Source: a virus
Direction: 5' to 3' (one strand)
DNA length: 25,669 nt
IMG/VR virus record: IMGVR_UViG_3300030098_002773
Location: 1-25,669 of that record
The notes beneath the pieces were generated by a model. The model had not been told where the DNA came from and did not search any database. It saw nothing but the letters and a program-made list of their open reading frames with translations. This document shows positions 9,701 through 16,660 of the stretch, in pieces (position 1 is the stretch's first letter; each line of letters begins with the position of its first letter). Both the position numbers and the translations under genes were made by a program.

Positions 9701-11613
9701 GTCCATCAGTTATAGGAATTAAAGAGTTTTATGATAGTAACGATGTTGATAAAAAAATTAATATTAACAATTTATTTAATTATAAATTTACAAAATCTAA
9801 AAAGGAAGATGTCGTCTTAGAGTGTGTAGTTAAATATGGATATGATTATGTAGCAGAGGAATATAAAAAAACGACTAACCCTGAAACAACCTTAGCTAAA
9901 CACGCATCTGAAGTAAAACAAGACTACATTGACAGATATGACATAAAAGATGAAAAAACACATGTGTTAGAACATGAAGCTCAATACATACAAGACCAAA
10001 AAACAGCAGAAATATTATCTAAGCATTTATTTGAGTTGTACAAAAATCAACACCTCGTAATAGATTTTAGTTTACCAATACAAGACGCATTAGAGTTAGA
10101 GGTTGGAGATGTTGTTTCTTTTGTAGACAACAAAGGCAATCGAGCTAACATTGGAGACGTAAAGCCTTTTGGTATAGATAAACGAAAAGTTAATATTATT
10201 GGCAATCAAGCAGCGTTTCCTTTTTTTATGATTACATCTATTAAAAAAGATTTAAGCCAAGTAAAAATCAAAGTAACTCAGTTACACGAATTGGCACCAT
10301 CACCGTATGATAATTGGACTGTAACAGATTGGGGACTTTTTGAGTTTGATGAAGAAACAGGAGAGCCATTTATTCCAGTAATACCAGAAGCTCCTGTGTT
10401 GTTTGATTTGCAATTTAGTGTTGATGAATTGTTTAATTTAGATGAAGCACAAGGTGCTGTTGATTTTACTTTGTCAGTAACTGATGCTGATAATAGTATA
10501 GCACTAATACAAACAAAATTAGAGAACTTAGATACTAATGAAATAGTTTATGATTATAATGAGCAAAACGTATATGATGTTAGTGATTTGAATGTTGATA
10601 GTATAGATTTACAAGAAACATTACAGCTTGATTCTTATGGTAATTACAAGTTATATGCTAGAGCGATAGACTATACTGGCTTAGTTTCCAATGTAGAGGT
10701 TATTACTATTAACTATCAAGCGTTTCCAATAACAGAACCAGTTGCAACTATATCGCATGTACAAGGTTTGCTTGGTGTAGAAGAAAACGAAATACTAGCA
10801 TCAACAGCAATAGATATTGATATTGATTCTTACGAAATTACATTGCCATATAATGAAGAAGGTTATGAAGTTCAACTAAGTGCAGAACAAAGCTATGTTA
10901 CAGTGCCTTTGCAGGGCAATCTATCACAAATTTTATACAAAGAATGGACTATAGACAATGATAGTGGTGAAAGTATTTTTATTGAAAATGACGTTTTTGC
11001 TAATACTGTGACTATAGAAATTAATGAAGACAACATGGCATCGAAAATAGAGCTTGTTGTCACAGATGTTATGAATACAAGCTCACAAAACATTGAAGTC
11101 AATATAGAAATGGAGCCATTTCAGCCAGAGGTATTTGTTTTACCTGAAAATTTAAATGAGGTTTTCACTTTGACAACGATAGGGCAATTTTTACAAAATG
11201 TAGATTTCACTACTAATGATATTTATGCCTATCAAAATAATATAGCACCAATTAATAATTGTTATTTTAGAGTACAAGTTCTAGCTGATACAGACCTGAT
11301 GAATTTTCAATACGTTAAAACAACACAACATTTAACAAGCGATGACTCATTAACAAATTTTGAAACTCATTATGAGCCACAGTTTGGATATACTGGTGGC
11401 AGTACAACACTTTTTATACCAGATGGGGCTATGAATGGATATAGTGTTTTAGCTAGTGCAAATGGACAAAATTTCTATTTTAAATTTCAATTAATAGATA
11501 ACAATGAGGAAGTTATATGTGAGCGTAGAATTTATTTTGTTTTAGATGTAAACCAACCAAACAATCCAACTAGCCGAACAGAAAATAGAAATGGTGGGGC
11601 ATACTCCAAATGA
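6748..11613 (+). CDS. Large tail-tip / host-recognition protein (central tail hub-like)
   Basis: A 1621-residue protein, the largest in the window. The start is TTG at 6748, overlapping the tape measure TGA as TTGA, with AGGAG ten bases upstream; the first in-frame ATG is near residue 95 and would remove conserved-looking N-terminal sequence. The N-terminus (about 1-200) resembles baseplate hub proteins. The middle is long, acidic and Asn-rich. Residues about 960-1210 (EVGDVVSFVDN, then FFMITSIKKDL) resemble the C-terminal part of hub/tip attachment proteins. Two Ig/fibronectin-like segments follow (about 1215-1330 and 1330-1460), then a terminal beta domain. It probably forms the tail tip and contacts the receptor. 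No peptidoglycan hydrolase motif is recognised. Confidence 0.72.
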   Translation: MIPLIDKNKINNDSRSPITHFDYLVQIISQDRTFYLGTNAFTVDDIFYDDIIEKISGASESIDLFTKKIKLSGTTIVINNGKIDYQSRFSDKIQGEMFGAVVDIYIKSASCDTLQDCIKISSLQITRITHDDKTLTISTEDRYIDEFHKELPLTEDTLYEGVDTFVGDNESRIPILYGHLKEAPAVAIIENNEEENPFTDNNIIIVPDRAFKEENRDIIGIKPISPLVETDSEPNQLIEKDSLKIKLGDSAATVYSTPPDRLHREMALGNSLREFEFDTKWNTQYTVSEDKTHIRLQTESKPENSEYTLQSNLLCGEVSKLIGTETFKTKIYRADDVIINMSDDDYSVPHYSDDDTYLDSTAPVPENYDMLSLPAFYLDDKDTDTNEEIFENAENGILVNINQSNYLFQVAEENFGGFPWTSAVGTHFDFDIPVFQIEFEPLKCSIDQSKGEDDSYSDAMIVGRFKHFSKKVSFENGTVGDVEHLEYAIYPAIGNQETENLVNVQSYSFAQGQASPDEVIQMSEDILGLPSFATGALNTSFTNRPDWFSGYLDGYELNLANFSNSILQKSPLRIYVAEAPSLGATITDHRHTFHTLRQSDSNTWVNTWRNYYESVERINWVNQNIFTGIVMPRFEDDVVDFNPTQPRELQLATKANFNGMFLKRVWYQKDVFNKKFFVDAKGKFTNKTSNTLGDGKKQILKAENVSMFYISTEPDSDENLTVARDKTDQALFELYDYLTKDRFKTKYIDGVEYDLVVTASLKNDTNNKIVFYDIDINDFRVIPEPSRINYLFNFNCKIFRNVNNETDYVDLTDIQGNNLEFIDVQLRYASKNINSATSIHDSWTYFDETDSVETPFVSVNLSDQLTYQNKLAYFSSDFQLTTNRVVRISMGNNHPITSNTDAQHAYAETLILEENKELIRKPTNVIQDIAYRELGINQQVYTKNVKDNNYKLDFSVDKELEGIEVMENIAKSSPFFYKTQLHSGRPSVIGIKEFYDSNDVDKKININNLFNYKFTKSKKEDVVLECVVKYGYDYVAEEYKKTTNPETTLAKHASEVKQDYIDRYDIKDEKTHVLEHEAQYIQDQKTAEILSKHLFELYKNQHLVIDFSLPIQDALELEVGDVVSFVDNKGNRANIGDVKPFGIDKRKVNIIGNQAAFPFFMITSIKKDLSQVKIKVTQLHELAPSPYDNWTVTDWGLFEFDEETGEPFIPVIPEAPVLFDLQFSVDELFNLDEAQGAVDFTLSVTDADNSIALIQTKLENLDTNEIVYDYNEQNVYDVSDLNVDSIDLQETLQLDSYGNYKLYARAIDYTGLVSNVEVITINYQAFPITEPVATISHVQGLLGVEENEILASTAIDIDIDSYEITLPYNEEGYEVQLSAEQSYVTVPLQGNLSQILYKEWTIDNDSGESIFIENDVFANTVTIEINEDNMASKIELVVTDVMNTSSQNIEVNIEMEPFQPEVFVLPENLNEVFTLTTIGQFLQNVDFTTNDIYAYQNNIAPINNCYFRVQVLADTDLMNFQYVKTTQHLTSDDSLTNFETHYEPQFGYTGGSTTLFIPDGAMNGYSVLASANGQNFYFKFQLIDNNEEVICERRIYFVLDVNQPNNPTSRTENRNGGAYSK

Positions 11614-12107
11614 AATATCAATTAACGCAAAACTATAACTATATTGATATACAAAATATGTCAAATATATATAGAATTGTTTTTAAATACAGGGGTGCAT
11701 TTTTAGCTAGTCTTGTAAACGAGGGTGTCGTTTTTATAGAAAACAACAAAGTTGAAATATTATTCCCAACTGTGCCTGTGACAGATATTTTGTTTAATTA
11801 TTATGGCAATATTAAAATGACAAAGATAGAAGCCTATGACAGAAAATACAAAAAAATAAAAATTATAAAAAAAATAGTAAATGATGAAATACAGCTATCT
11901 AATGAAGTATGGTCTACTAGTACAAAAAACATAGAAACTTTTAACAAGACAAATAGATATGTAGGAGATGTTAAAACATACATTGAATATACTTATAAAA
12001 GTAAAACTAAATATGCGTCTCCATTGGTTAATAACTTACGAAGCAAAGATTTACCCCCAAAATATAAAAATAAACTACAAAAATTGAGGAATGATTATGG
12101 CACTTAA
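11610..12107 (+). CDS. Distal tail operon protein of unknown function
   Basis: A 165-residue, strongly basic protein with an N-terminal beta-like part (YIDIQNMSNIYRIVFKY, then GVVFIENNKVEILFP) and a Lys/Tyr-rich C-terminal half ending in a charged helix. Its ATG overlaps the tail-tip TGA (ATGA) with GGTGGGG as SD, and its end overlaps the next gene. It is therefore co-translated with tail genes and is likely a tail-tip or fibre accessory protein. No family is recognised. Confidence 0.55.
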   Translation: MKYQLTQNYNYIDIQNMSNIYRIVFKYRGAFLASLVNEGVVFIENNKVEILFPTVPVTDILFNYYGNIKMTKIEAYDRKYKKIKIIKKIVNDEIQLSNEVWSTSTKNIETFNKTNRYVGDVKTYIEYTYKSKTKYASPLVNNLRSKDLPPKYKNKLQKLRNDYGT

Positions 12108-13248
12108 ATTATCTGGATATGGTGCTGTTGGTAGCGTTAGACTGTATTGCAGTGTGATACAATACGCCAAGAGCATTGGATATGTAAAAAACATTTTTAA
12201 TAGAAACTGCGAGCCCATAAATGATGAGCTTGCTACACCGTTTGAGTACAATCCAGCAAAATCACAAACATATCAAGCCAATACAGATGAGCCTGTTAGT
12301 GAAATAAGTTTTAACTGTGAGTTTAAAAGCATCGATGAGGGCGACAGAAACTTTGCACAATTATTAAAATTAATTAATTATTACGGAGTATATGGTCATA
12401 ATATATCAACAGCATCAGGCAGCTTTGCAAAAACAAGTATTAAATGCTATGGACTTTCAGCTTTTGAGGATTTTGAATATACAGCAGTTTCTGAAACAGA
12501 GCCACAGTCATATCAAGATATAGTGGGAACCAATCAATCTATGGGCAATGGATACAGCATAGTTGGTGTTGAAAATTTTATGGGTGAAGACACTTATTTT
12601 GAAGCCATAAAAATAGCTCTGGAAGCCAAAGATGGAGAATCTTTTCAAGGTGACCAGTTTGATATAAACGCTATAGATGCTGGTGTATATGTAGACCTGC
12701 CACAAAATGCCAACCTAAATATGAATATTAATTATGATTATGATGGAATCAAGTACAAAAGAACTACAAGTGGAAGAACTATTCCCAATGTTCAATATTA
12801 CAGGGCACCAGATTGGGGTAAATATTCAAGATGGACTCACGTATCAAACGAAGCACTAGACTTATCTAATAGCAATGATGACAACTGGCAAAACAAATTC
12901 AACATGAAAAACGTAGGAACAAACGGAAGAAGGTCATGGGATTTAACATGGTCGTTTTTATCTGAAGAAGACGTGATGCCATTTGTACACGAAGGAAATA
13001 TGTTTGCGAATGGTATGTTAAATGCAAAACACGACACTCACCCTAATTTGCATATCCATGGGGGTACGCCAAAAAGTATAATAGGAACCATTATGACACT
13101 TTCTTTAGGGGGCAAAATTCCCATGGTTTTCCAACCAGATAAAGAAGTTAGAGATTTTATTTGGGTATGTATAGACAAAGGCATATCAATACAACAGGTT
13201 GCACCTAAGATGTACACCATAAAACTAAAATTAACAGAATGTTATTAG
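12097..13248 (+). CDS. Putative distal tail / receptor-binding structural protein
   Basis: A 383-residue protein starting MALKLSGYGAVG. I chose the ATG at 12097 rather than 12091 because GAGGA (12086-12090) touches the earlier ATG and stands six bases from the later one. The protein has many aromatic residues and predicted strands; the segment GRRSWDLTWSFLSEEDVMP (about 275-300) is like beta cores seen in phage tail proteins. It is the last gene before the late terminator, a usual place for distal tail or adsorption proteins. No enzymatic motif is visible, and no specific family is claimed. Confidence 0.6.
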   Translation: MALKLSGYGAVGSVRLYCSVIQYAKSIGYVKNIFNRNCEPINDELATPFEYNPAKSQTYQANTDEPVSEISFNCEFKSIDEGDRNFAQLLKLINYYGVYGHNISTASGSFAKTSIKCYGLSAFEDFEYTAVSETEPQSYQDIVGTNQSMGNGYSIVGVENFMGEDTYFEAIKIALEAKDGESFQGDQFDINAIDAGVYVDLPQNANLNMNINYDYDGIKYKRTTSGRTIPNVQYYRAPDWGKYSRWTHVSNEALDLSNSNDDNWQNKFNMKNVGTNGRRSWDLTWSFLSEEDVMPFVHEGNMFANGMLNAKHDTHPNLHIHGGTPKSIIGTIMTLSLGGKIPMVFQPDKEVRDFIWVCIDKGISIQQVAPKMYTIKLKLTECY

Positions 13249-13266
13249 GCTATAAGTTTCCCTCCA

Positions 13267-13291
13267 ACTAATCGAATAACACTCGACTAGT
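13267..13291. repeat. Imperfect inverted repeat before the terminator
   Basis: Arms ACTAATCGA (13267-13275) and TCGACTAGT (13283-13291) are complementary at eight of nine positions around a seven-base loop. It lies 12 bases before the terminator stem and has no U-run of its own. It may protect the 3' end of the late mRNA, or be a protein-binding site. Confidence 0.45.
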
Positions 13292-13302
13292 AGGCATAAA
13301 AG

Positions 13303-13334
13303 AGCCCTTTTCTTAATCGTTAAGGGCTTTTTTT
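13303..13334 (+). terminator. Rho-independent terminator of the late (tail) operon
   Basis: AGCCCTT (13303-13309) pairs with AAGGGCT (13322-13328) around a 12-base loop, followed by seven T residues (13328-13334). It lies 54 bases after the last tail gene and before the early gene block, so it separates late and early transcripts. It is the only clear intrinsic terminator in the window. Confidence 0.88.
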
Positions 13335-13335
13335 A

Positions 13336-13424
13336 TTGTCAAAAAACACTTTTTTAAAATTAAATGTTTGGTTTTTAAATATAAAGTGTAATATATTCAT
13401 TTAAGGTTGTTGGGACTTTATAAC
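13336..13424 (+). promoter_or_regulatory. Candidate early promoter region
   Basis: This AT-rich gap between terminator and the first early gene offers several weak sigma70-like pairs: TTGTCA (13336-13341) with TTAAAT (13360-13365, 18-base spacer), and TTGGTT (13368-13373) with TATATT (13392-13397, 18-base spacer). A TATAAC at 13419-13424 also stands alone. A promoter here is expected because transcription must restart after the terminator, but the sequence does not decide which pair is used. Confidence 0.35.
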
Positions 13425-13427
13425 ATA

Positions 13428-13436
13428 AACAAGGAG
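13428..13436 (+). promoter_or_regulatory. SD leader AACAAGGAG of the first early gene
   Basis: AACAAGGAG precedes the ATG at 13442. The same nine bases occur before the genes at 13971 and 14237, and are the exact complement of 16681-16689 inside the structured element downstream. Confidence 0.6.
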
Positions 13437-13441
13437 TTAAA

Positions 13442-13849
13442 ATGAAATATATTGAAAATCACGGTGGTAGAGAAAAGTATTACCCCACTAAGCTAAAAAA
13501 AGACAGAGCAGGGGATTGTGTTGTTAGGGCAATAGCAATAGCAACTGAGCAAGATTATCTAGAAGTGAGAGATGGTTTGTTTGAGGTAGCGAAAGAGATT
13601 GGGTTTATGCCAAACGACACAAAGACCTATCGGTTGTATTTGGAAAGAAAAGGTTGGACTAGAAAATCTCCACTTAAAAATGGTAAGAAAAAATATAAAG
13701 TCAAAAACATCGCTAAGTTTTTTCAAGGGGAAAATGTTATTATCCACACTTGCCATCATTTAACAACATTGATTGACGGAAATTTAAACGACACTTGGGA
13801 TTGCAGGGAGTGGAAGGCAAATTCATATTATACAAAGGAGCAAGCATGA
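13442..13849 (+). CDS. Papain-like / C39-like cysteine peptidase-fold protein
   Basis: A 135-residue protein. GDCVVRAIAIAT (Cys26) opens a helix as in papain-like folds; HHLTTLIDG (His106) followed by NDTWD (Asp117) supplies the His and Asp of a plausible Cys-His-Asp triad, with a conserved-looking GW (71-72) between. Small phage proteins with this Cys...His...Asp pattern are common and usually uncharacterised. It is the first gene after the early promoter region, so it is probably expressed early, and its stop overlaps the next start (ATGA). It could cleave a host protein, act on peptidoglycan, or be a transglutaminase-like or inactive relative. No signal peptide is visible. The fold call is by motif; the substrate is unknown. 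Confidence 0.55.
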   Translation: MKYIENHGGREKYYPTKLKKDRAGDCVVRAIAIATEQDYLEVRDGLFEVAKEIGFMPNDTKTYRLYLERKGWTRKSPLKNGKKKYKVKNIAKFFQGENVIIHTCHHLTTLIDGNLNDTWDCREWKANSYYTKEQA

Positions 13850-13971
13850 ATGTAGAACATCAATACATAGACGGAGTGCAGTGCGACAATGAGGATTGCT
13901 ATGCCTGTGCTAAGATGAAAGATTGTAATAGGTTAGATGAGTTAGATAAACAAAACAAGGAGAACAAGTAA
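13846..13971 (+). CDS. 41-residue Cys-rich microprotein
   Basis: A short ORF with overlaps at both ends: ATG within ATGA of the preceding gene, and TAA within TAATG of the next. An AAAGGAG SD lies before it. It contains four Cys (residues 13, 18, 21, 27) in a spacing that could bind one zinc ion, and a charged helical end rich in Lys, Asp, Glu and Asn. Too short for family recognition. The precise fit between neighbours and good SD argue that it is translated. Confidence 0.6.
   Translation: MNVEHQYIDGVQCDNEDCYACAKMKDCNRLDELDKQNKENK
13954..13962 (+). promoter_or_regulatory. SD leader AACAAGGAG of the gene at 13971
   Basis: The second copy of AACAAGGAG, eight bases before the ATG at 13971. 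It is fully complementary to 16681-16689 of the structured element. Confidence 0.55.
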
Positions 13972-14237
13972 TGAACTATATAACAGAGCTATGTGGCAGT
14001 GTATTTGGGTCAAATACGCAAGAATTACTAGAGTCGCATGATAAGCATAGCAAAGATAAAACCTTGCTTAAAATCAAAGAAAAGATTAAACTAATCGGTT
14101 GGGGTGGGTATCATATTGTCGGCTATATAAACGGACATAAATACTACAAAGTCAAATTGCATGATGGGACATTAATCACAATGGAGAAGAATGGACGTGT
14201 CATGCACATATTACAAGATAAAACAAGGAGGTCATAA
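13971..14237 (+). CDS. Small early protein of unknown function
   Basis: An 88-residue basic protein; the central part (GWGGYHIVGYINGHKYYKVKLHDGTLITME) looks like a small beta barrel or sheet, preceded by a Lys-rich helix. Start and stop overlap neighbouring genes (TAATG at both ends), so it is translationally coupled to the annealing-like protein that follows. Possibly nucleic-acid binding by charge and context, but no family is recognised. Confidence 0.6.
   Translation: MNYITELCGSVFGSNTQELLESHDKHSKDKTLLKIKEKIKLIGWGGYHIVGYINGHKYYKVKLHDGTLITMEKNGRVMHILQDKTRRS
14222..14231 (+). promoter_or_regulatory. SD leader AACAAGGAGG of the annealing-like gene
   Basis: The third copy, extended by one base: AACAAGGAGG, with the full consensus SD AAGGAGG five bases from the ATG at 14237. 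All ten bases are complementary to CCTCCTTGTT at 16680-16689. Confidence 0.6.
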
Positions 14238-14716
14238 TGCCAGTTAAAATACATGGTAAGGAATATTACACAGTAGCAGAACGATTAAACGAATTAAATA
14301 AACATACTGAGGGACAATACTCTTTAGAGACAGAAATGGTTTATTTTCAAGATGGTATGGTTGTTTTTAAAGCGAGCCTGCAAGTTGGTGACAGCACTTA
14401 CGTTGGACATGCGATGGAAAAGGAAAGTGCAAACATGATTAATAAAACTAGTTATGTTGAGGTAGCAGAGACTTCAGCGATTGGACGCTGTCTCGCATCA
14501 GCAGGCTACTTGGGTTCTGAGTTTGCTTCGGCTGATGAGGTTGCAACTGCTATTTATAATCAAAGTCCAAATTCGCAAGCGGCATCGGATAAGCAAATAA
14601 ACTATATTAAAAAGCTATGCGAAAAAAATGGGCTACAAGTAGACCAATATGTAACAAAAGAAATGAGCATGCAAACTGCAAGCGAAGTAATAGAAAAACT
14701 TCACAACACAATTTAG
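14237..14716 (+). CDS. Erf/ssDNA-annealing-like phage recombination protein
   Basis: A 159-residue protein. Residues about 55-115 include TSYVEVAETSAIGRCLASAGYLG and ASADEVATA, a pattern widespread in phage proteins in the position of Erf/RecT-type annealing or ssDNA-binding proteins. The C-terminus (about 120-159, ASDKQINYIKKLCEKNGL ... ASEVIEKL) is the small helical module often fused to such proteins. It lies beside replication genes and upstream of RusA, consistent with annealing and resolution of replication intermediates. It has the strongest SD in the window. Biochemical activity is inferred; Erf itself is longer (about 200 residues), so this may only be a related core. Confidence 0.5.
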   Translation: MPVKIHGKEYYTVAERLNELNKHTEGQYSLETEMVYFQDGMVVFKASLQVGDSTYVGHAMEKESANMINKTSYVEVAETSAIGRCLASAGYLGSEFASADEVATAIYNQSPNSQAASDKQINYIKKLCEKNGLQVDQYVTKEMSMQTASEVIEKLHNTI

Positions 14717-14726
14717 GGGGTGTAAA

Positions 14727-14921
14727 ATGGTAATACATGAAGTAGAGTTTACAGGTACAGGACAAACGCAATCGGCTTACTTTTCTAGTAAGTCGAAAGC
14801 TGACAAGTTTATATCAGCAAATGCTACACATATAAACGTCAAGAGTGTTAAAATACATACGATGGAAAAGACTAAACAGCAATTTATTAAGTTTTTAAAT
14901 CGCAATAACGGAATAGGTTAG
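14727..14921 (+). CDS. Small early protein of unknown function
   Basis: A 64-residue protein (MVIHEVEFTGTGQTQSAYFS at the start) with an alternating strand-helix-strand pattern and a basic C-terminus. It has a strong SD (AGGGGGTG). The TAG stop lies inside the 19-bp repeat that carries the SD and start of the methyltransferase. No recognisable motif. Confidence 0.55.
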   Translation: MVIHEVEFTGTGQTQSAYFSSKSKADKFISANATHINVKSVKIHTMEKTKQQFIKFLNRNNGIG

Positions 14922-14937
14922 GAGAACATATGGCAAA
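14919..14937 (+). repeat. Direct repeat copy 1 (TAGGAGAACATATGGCAAA)
   Basis: This 19-bp unit contains the stop of the preceding gene, the SD and the first codons of the methyltransferase gene. It is identical to 15524-15542, so the methyltransferase gene is bounded by exact direct repeats. Confidence 0.9.
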
Positions 14938-15526
14938 TCAAAATAAAATTATATTAGATTTATGTGGTGGAACTGGTTCTTGGAGCAAACCATATAAACA
15001 GAATGGATATGATGTAAGATTGATAACATTGCCTGATAATGACGTTAGAGAGTATAATCCCCCTAAAAATGTGTACGGAATACTTGCAGCACCTCCATGC
15101 GACCAATTTAGCTTTGCTAAAACAACTGGCAAGCCAAGGGATTTAGAATCTGCATATGAGATAGTCAATGCGTGTTTAAACATTATAGCTAAATGTCAAT
15201 ATGAACTAATAAGTCCATATGCTAAAACTACATCATTAAAATTTTGGGCATTGGAAAACCCTAAAGGTTTATTAAAAAGGTTTTTAGGCAGACCTTGCTA
15301 TGAATTTAATCCATATGACTTTGGTGATAATTACAAAAAAGCTACTTGTTTATGGGGTTGGTTTAATTTTCCAAAAAAAAATCCAATAAAATGTGATAAG
15401 GTTAAATTTGACAGAATGAAATCGAAAGACATTCACCCTGAGTATTTTGGTAAGTATACTAGATTAGAAAGAAGGTCAATGACACCACAAGGTTTTGCAA
15501 AAGCATTTTACAACAAAAATAAATAG
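14930..15526 (+). CDS. Small C5-cytosine DNA methyltransferase-like protein
   Basis: A 198-residue protein with the C5-methyltransferase motifs in order: motif I ILDLCGGTG (8-16, AdoMet binding), motif IV APPCDQFS with the catalytic Cys57, and motif VI ENPKG (109-113). It should methylate cytosine in DNA, protecting phage DNA from host restriction, or modify a hypermodification precursor. At 198 residues it is much shorter than Dcm-type enzymes (usually above 300) and lacks room for a standard target-recognition domain; such compact forms are common in phages. No cognate restriction enzyme gene is adjacent. The gene is flanked by an exact 19-bp direct repeat of its own initiation site, suggesting a separately acquired cassette. 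Confidence 0.75.
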   Translation: MANQNKIILDLCGGTGSWSKPYKQNGYDVRLITLPDNDVREYNPPKNVYGILAAPPCDQFSFAKTTGKPRDLESAYEIVNACLNIIAKCQYELISPYAKTTSLKFWALENPKGLLKRFLGRPCYEFNPYDFGDNYKKATCLWGWFNFPKKNPIKCDKVKFDRMKSKDIHPEYFGKYTRLERRSMTPQGFAKAFYNKNK

Positions 15527-15542
15527 GAGAACATATGGCAAA
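15524..15542 (+). repeat. Direct repeat copy 2 (TAGGAGAACATATGGCAAA)
   Basis: Identical to 14919-14937. Here it holds the methyltransferase stop plus the SD and start codons of the HTH gene. Recombination between the copies would delete the methyltransferase gene exactly and leave the HTH gene with an intact ribosome-binding site. Confidence 0.9.
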
Positions 15543-15789
15543 GCAATCACAAAAAGATAAAATATTAAAACATTTAGAAGACGGCAACTCGATTACTCCA
15601 ATAGAAGCATTAGATCAGTTTGGTTGTTTTAGGCTAGCAGATGTAATCTTTCGCTTAAAACAAGATGGTTATGATATACAAACTAGTATGATAGAAAAAG
15701 GTGAAAAAAGATATGCTAGCTATCGACTGATGAGTACTAATGGCGAACTAAATCTAGGAAATACTACTAGATTTAAATACCCTGATTAA
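15535..15789 (+). CDS. Winged helix-turn-helix protein
   Basis: An 84-residue protein. DKILKHLEDGNSITPIEALD, then FGCFRLADVIFRLKQDGYDI, matches the small phage HTH family (Pfam HTH_39-like) in which a recognition helix is followed by a two-stranded wing (KGEKRYASYRL). It likely binds DNA as a regulator or replication accessory. It lies just upstream of the replisome organizer. It shares its initiation sequence with the methyltransferase gene through the 19-bp repeat. Confidence 0.7.
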   Translation: MAKQSQKDKILKHLEDGNSITPIEALDQFGCFRLADVIFRLKQDGYDIQTSMIEKGEKRYASYRLMSTNGELNLGNTTRFKYPD

Positions 15790-15820
15790 ACTATATTAAC
15801 TACAAGGATAGGAGCAAAAT

Positions 15821-16657
15821 ATGAGGAATAGAATCTTGCAAAAGACATTTTGGACATCTGATGAGATACTTGAGCTAGAGCTATATGAGAGATTATTATT
15901 CTTAGGCATGACGAACTATGCAGATGACGAAGGCATAATAAAGACATCGCCAAAAGGCTTAAAAGCAAAGATATTTCCTGCTGATGAAATTGCAATAGTA
16001 AAAATATCAGAGTCGCTTGAAAAGATGGCAGATTTAGGCTTAATTAAGTTTAATGAAGATAGGTCACTTTGCAGATTTACAAAATGGCATGATCATCAAA
16101 AAATTAACAGACCCTATCCATCAAAATTTAATTTTATAGACGAGAACAATGATGATTCAGTGAATGTTCATGGAATGGTGCGTGATGATTCACCCCCTAA
16201 TAATAATAATAATAAGAAAAAGAATAGTAAAAAGAAAAAGATAGAAAATAATGAATTTCGTGTGTGGTATGATATTTATCCTAGAAAGATAGCAAAGCCA
16301 AAAGCTAAACATAGTTTTAATGCTATGATGAATAAGTATGACCTAGAAGAAATAATGGACGGCACTACAAGATGGGTGGAATATTGGGAGAACGCACATA
16401 CAGAAAAAAGATATATACCTTACCCTGCTACATTTTTAAATCAAGCAAGGTTTTTAGATGAACCTGATGAGTTAGAGACAGAGGTATTGTTTTCTTTAGA
16501 TTCCACAGGACTTTTCTATGTGGGATTCTGTGCTCAATGTAAAAAATCAGCTTTTTATAAAAAAGAAGAACTAAGTCAAGACTCTAAATGTTGTAAGAGT
16601 AAAATATTACCTAACAGAGATGTTAATTTAATACAAGACGTTAATGCAGAAGCATAG
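15821..16657 (+). CDS. DnaD-like replisome organizer / replication initiation protein
   Basis: A 278-residue protein. The N-terminus (about 1-105: TFWTSDEILELELYERLLFL, then a wing and FTKWHDHQKINRPYPSKF) is the winged-helix domain typical of phage replisome organizers. A low-complexity linker (NNNNNKKKNSKKKK, about 127-140) leads to a helical domain (WYDIYPRKIAKPKAKHSF ... IPYPATFLNQARF, about 147-213) found in helicase-loading replication proteins. A C-terminal module has Cys237-x2-Cys240 and Cys257-Cys258, a possible zinc site. It probably binds the phage origin and recruits host helicase, since no phage helicase or polymerase is present. SD is TAGGAG before ATG 15821. The downstream non-coding element could be part of the origin. 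Confidence 0.75.
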   Translation: MRNRILQKTFWTSDEILELELYERLLFLGMTNYADDEGIIKTSPKGLKAKIFPADEIAIVKISESLEKMADLGLIKFNEDRSLCRFTKWHDHQKINRPYPSKFNFIDENNDDSVNVHGMVRDDSPPNNNNNKKKNSKKKKIENNEFRVWYDIYPRKIAKPKAKHSFNAMMNKYDLEEIMDGTTRWVEYWENAHTEKRYIPYPATFLNQARFLDEPDELETEVLFSLDSTGLFYVGFCAQCKKSAFYKKEELSQDSKCCKSKILPNRDVNLIQDVNAEA

Positions 16658-16660
16658 ATT

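Noticed and set aside
13249-13441. Attachment site (attP)
   Set aside because: No integrase or excisionase gene anywhere in the window; hairpin and terminator explain the gap better.
16196-16250. AAT/AAG triplet repeats as a microsatellite or regulatory repeat
   Set aside because: They encode an in-frame Asn/Lys linker between domains of the replisome organizer, a usual feature of such proteins.
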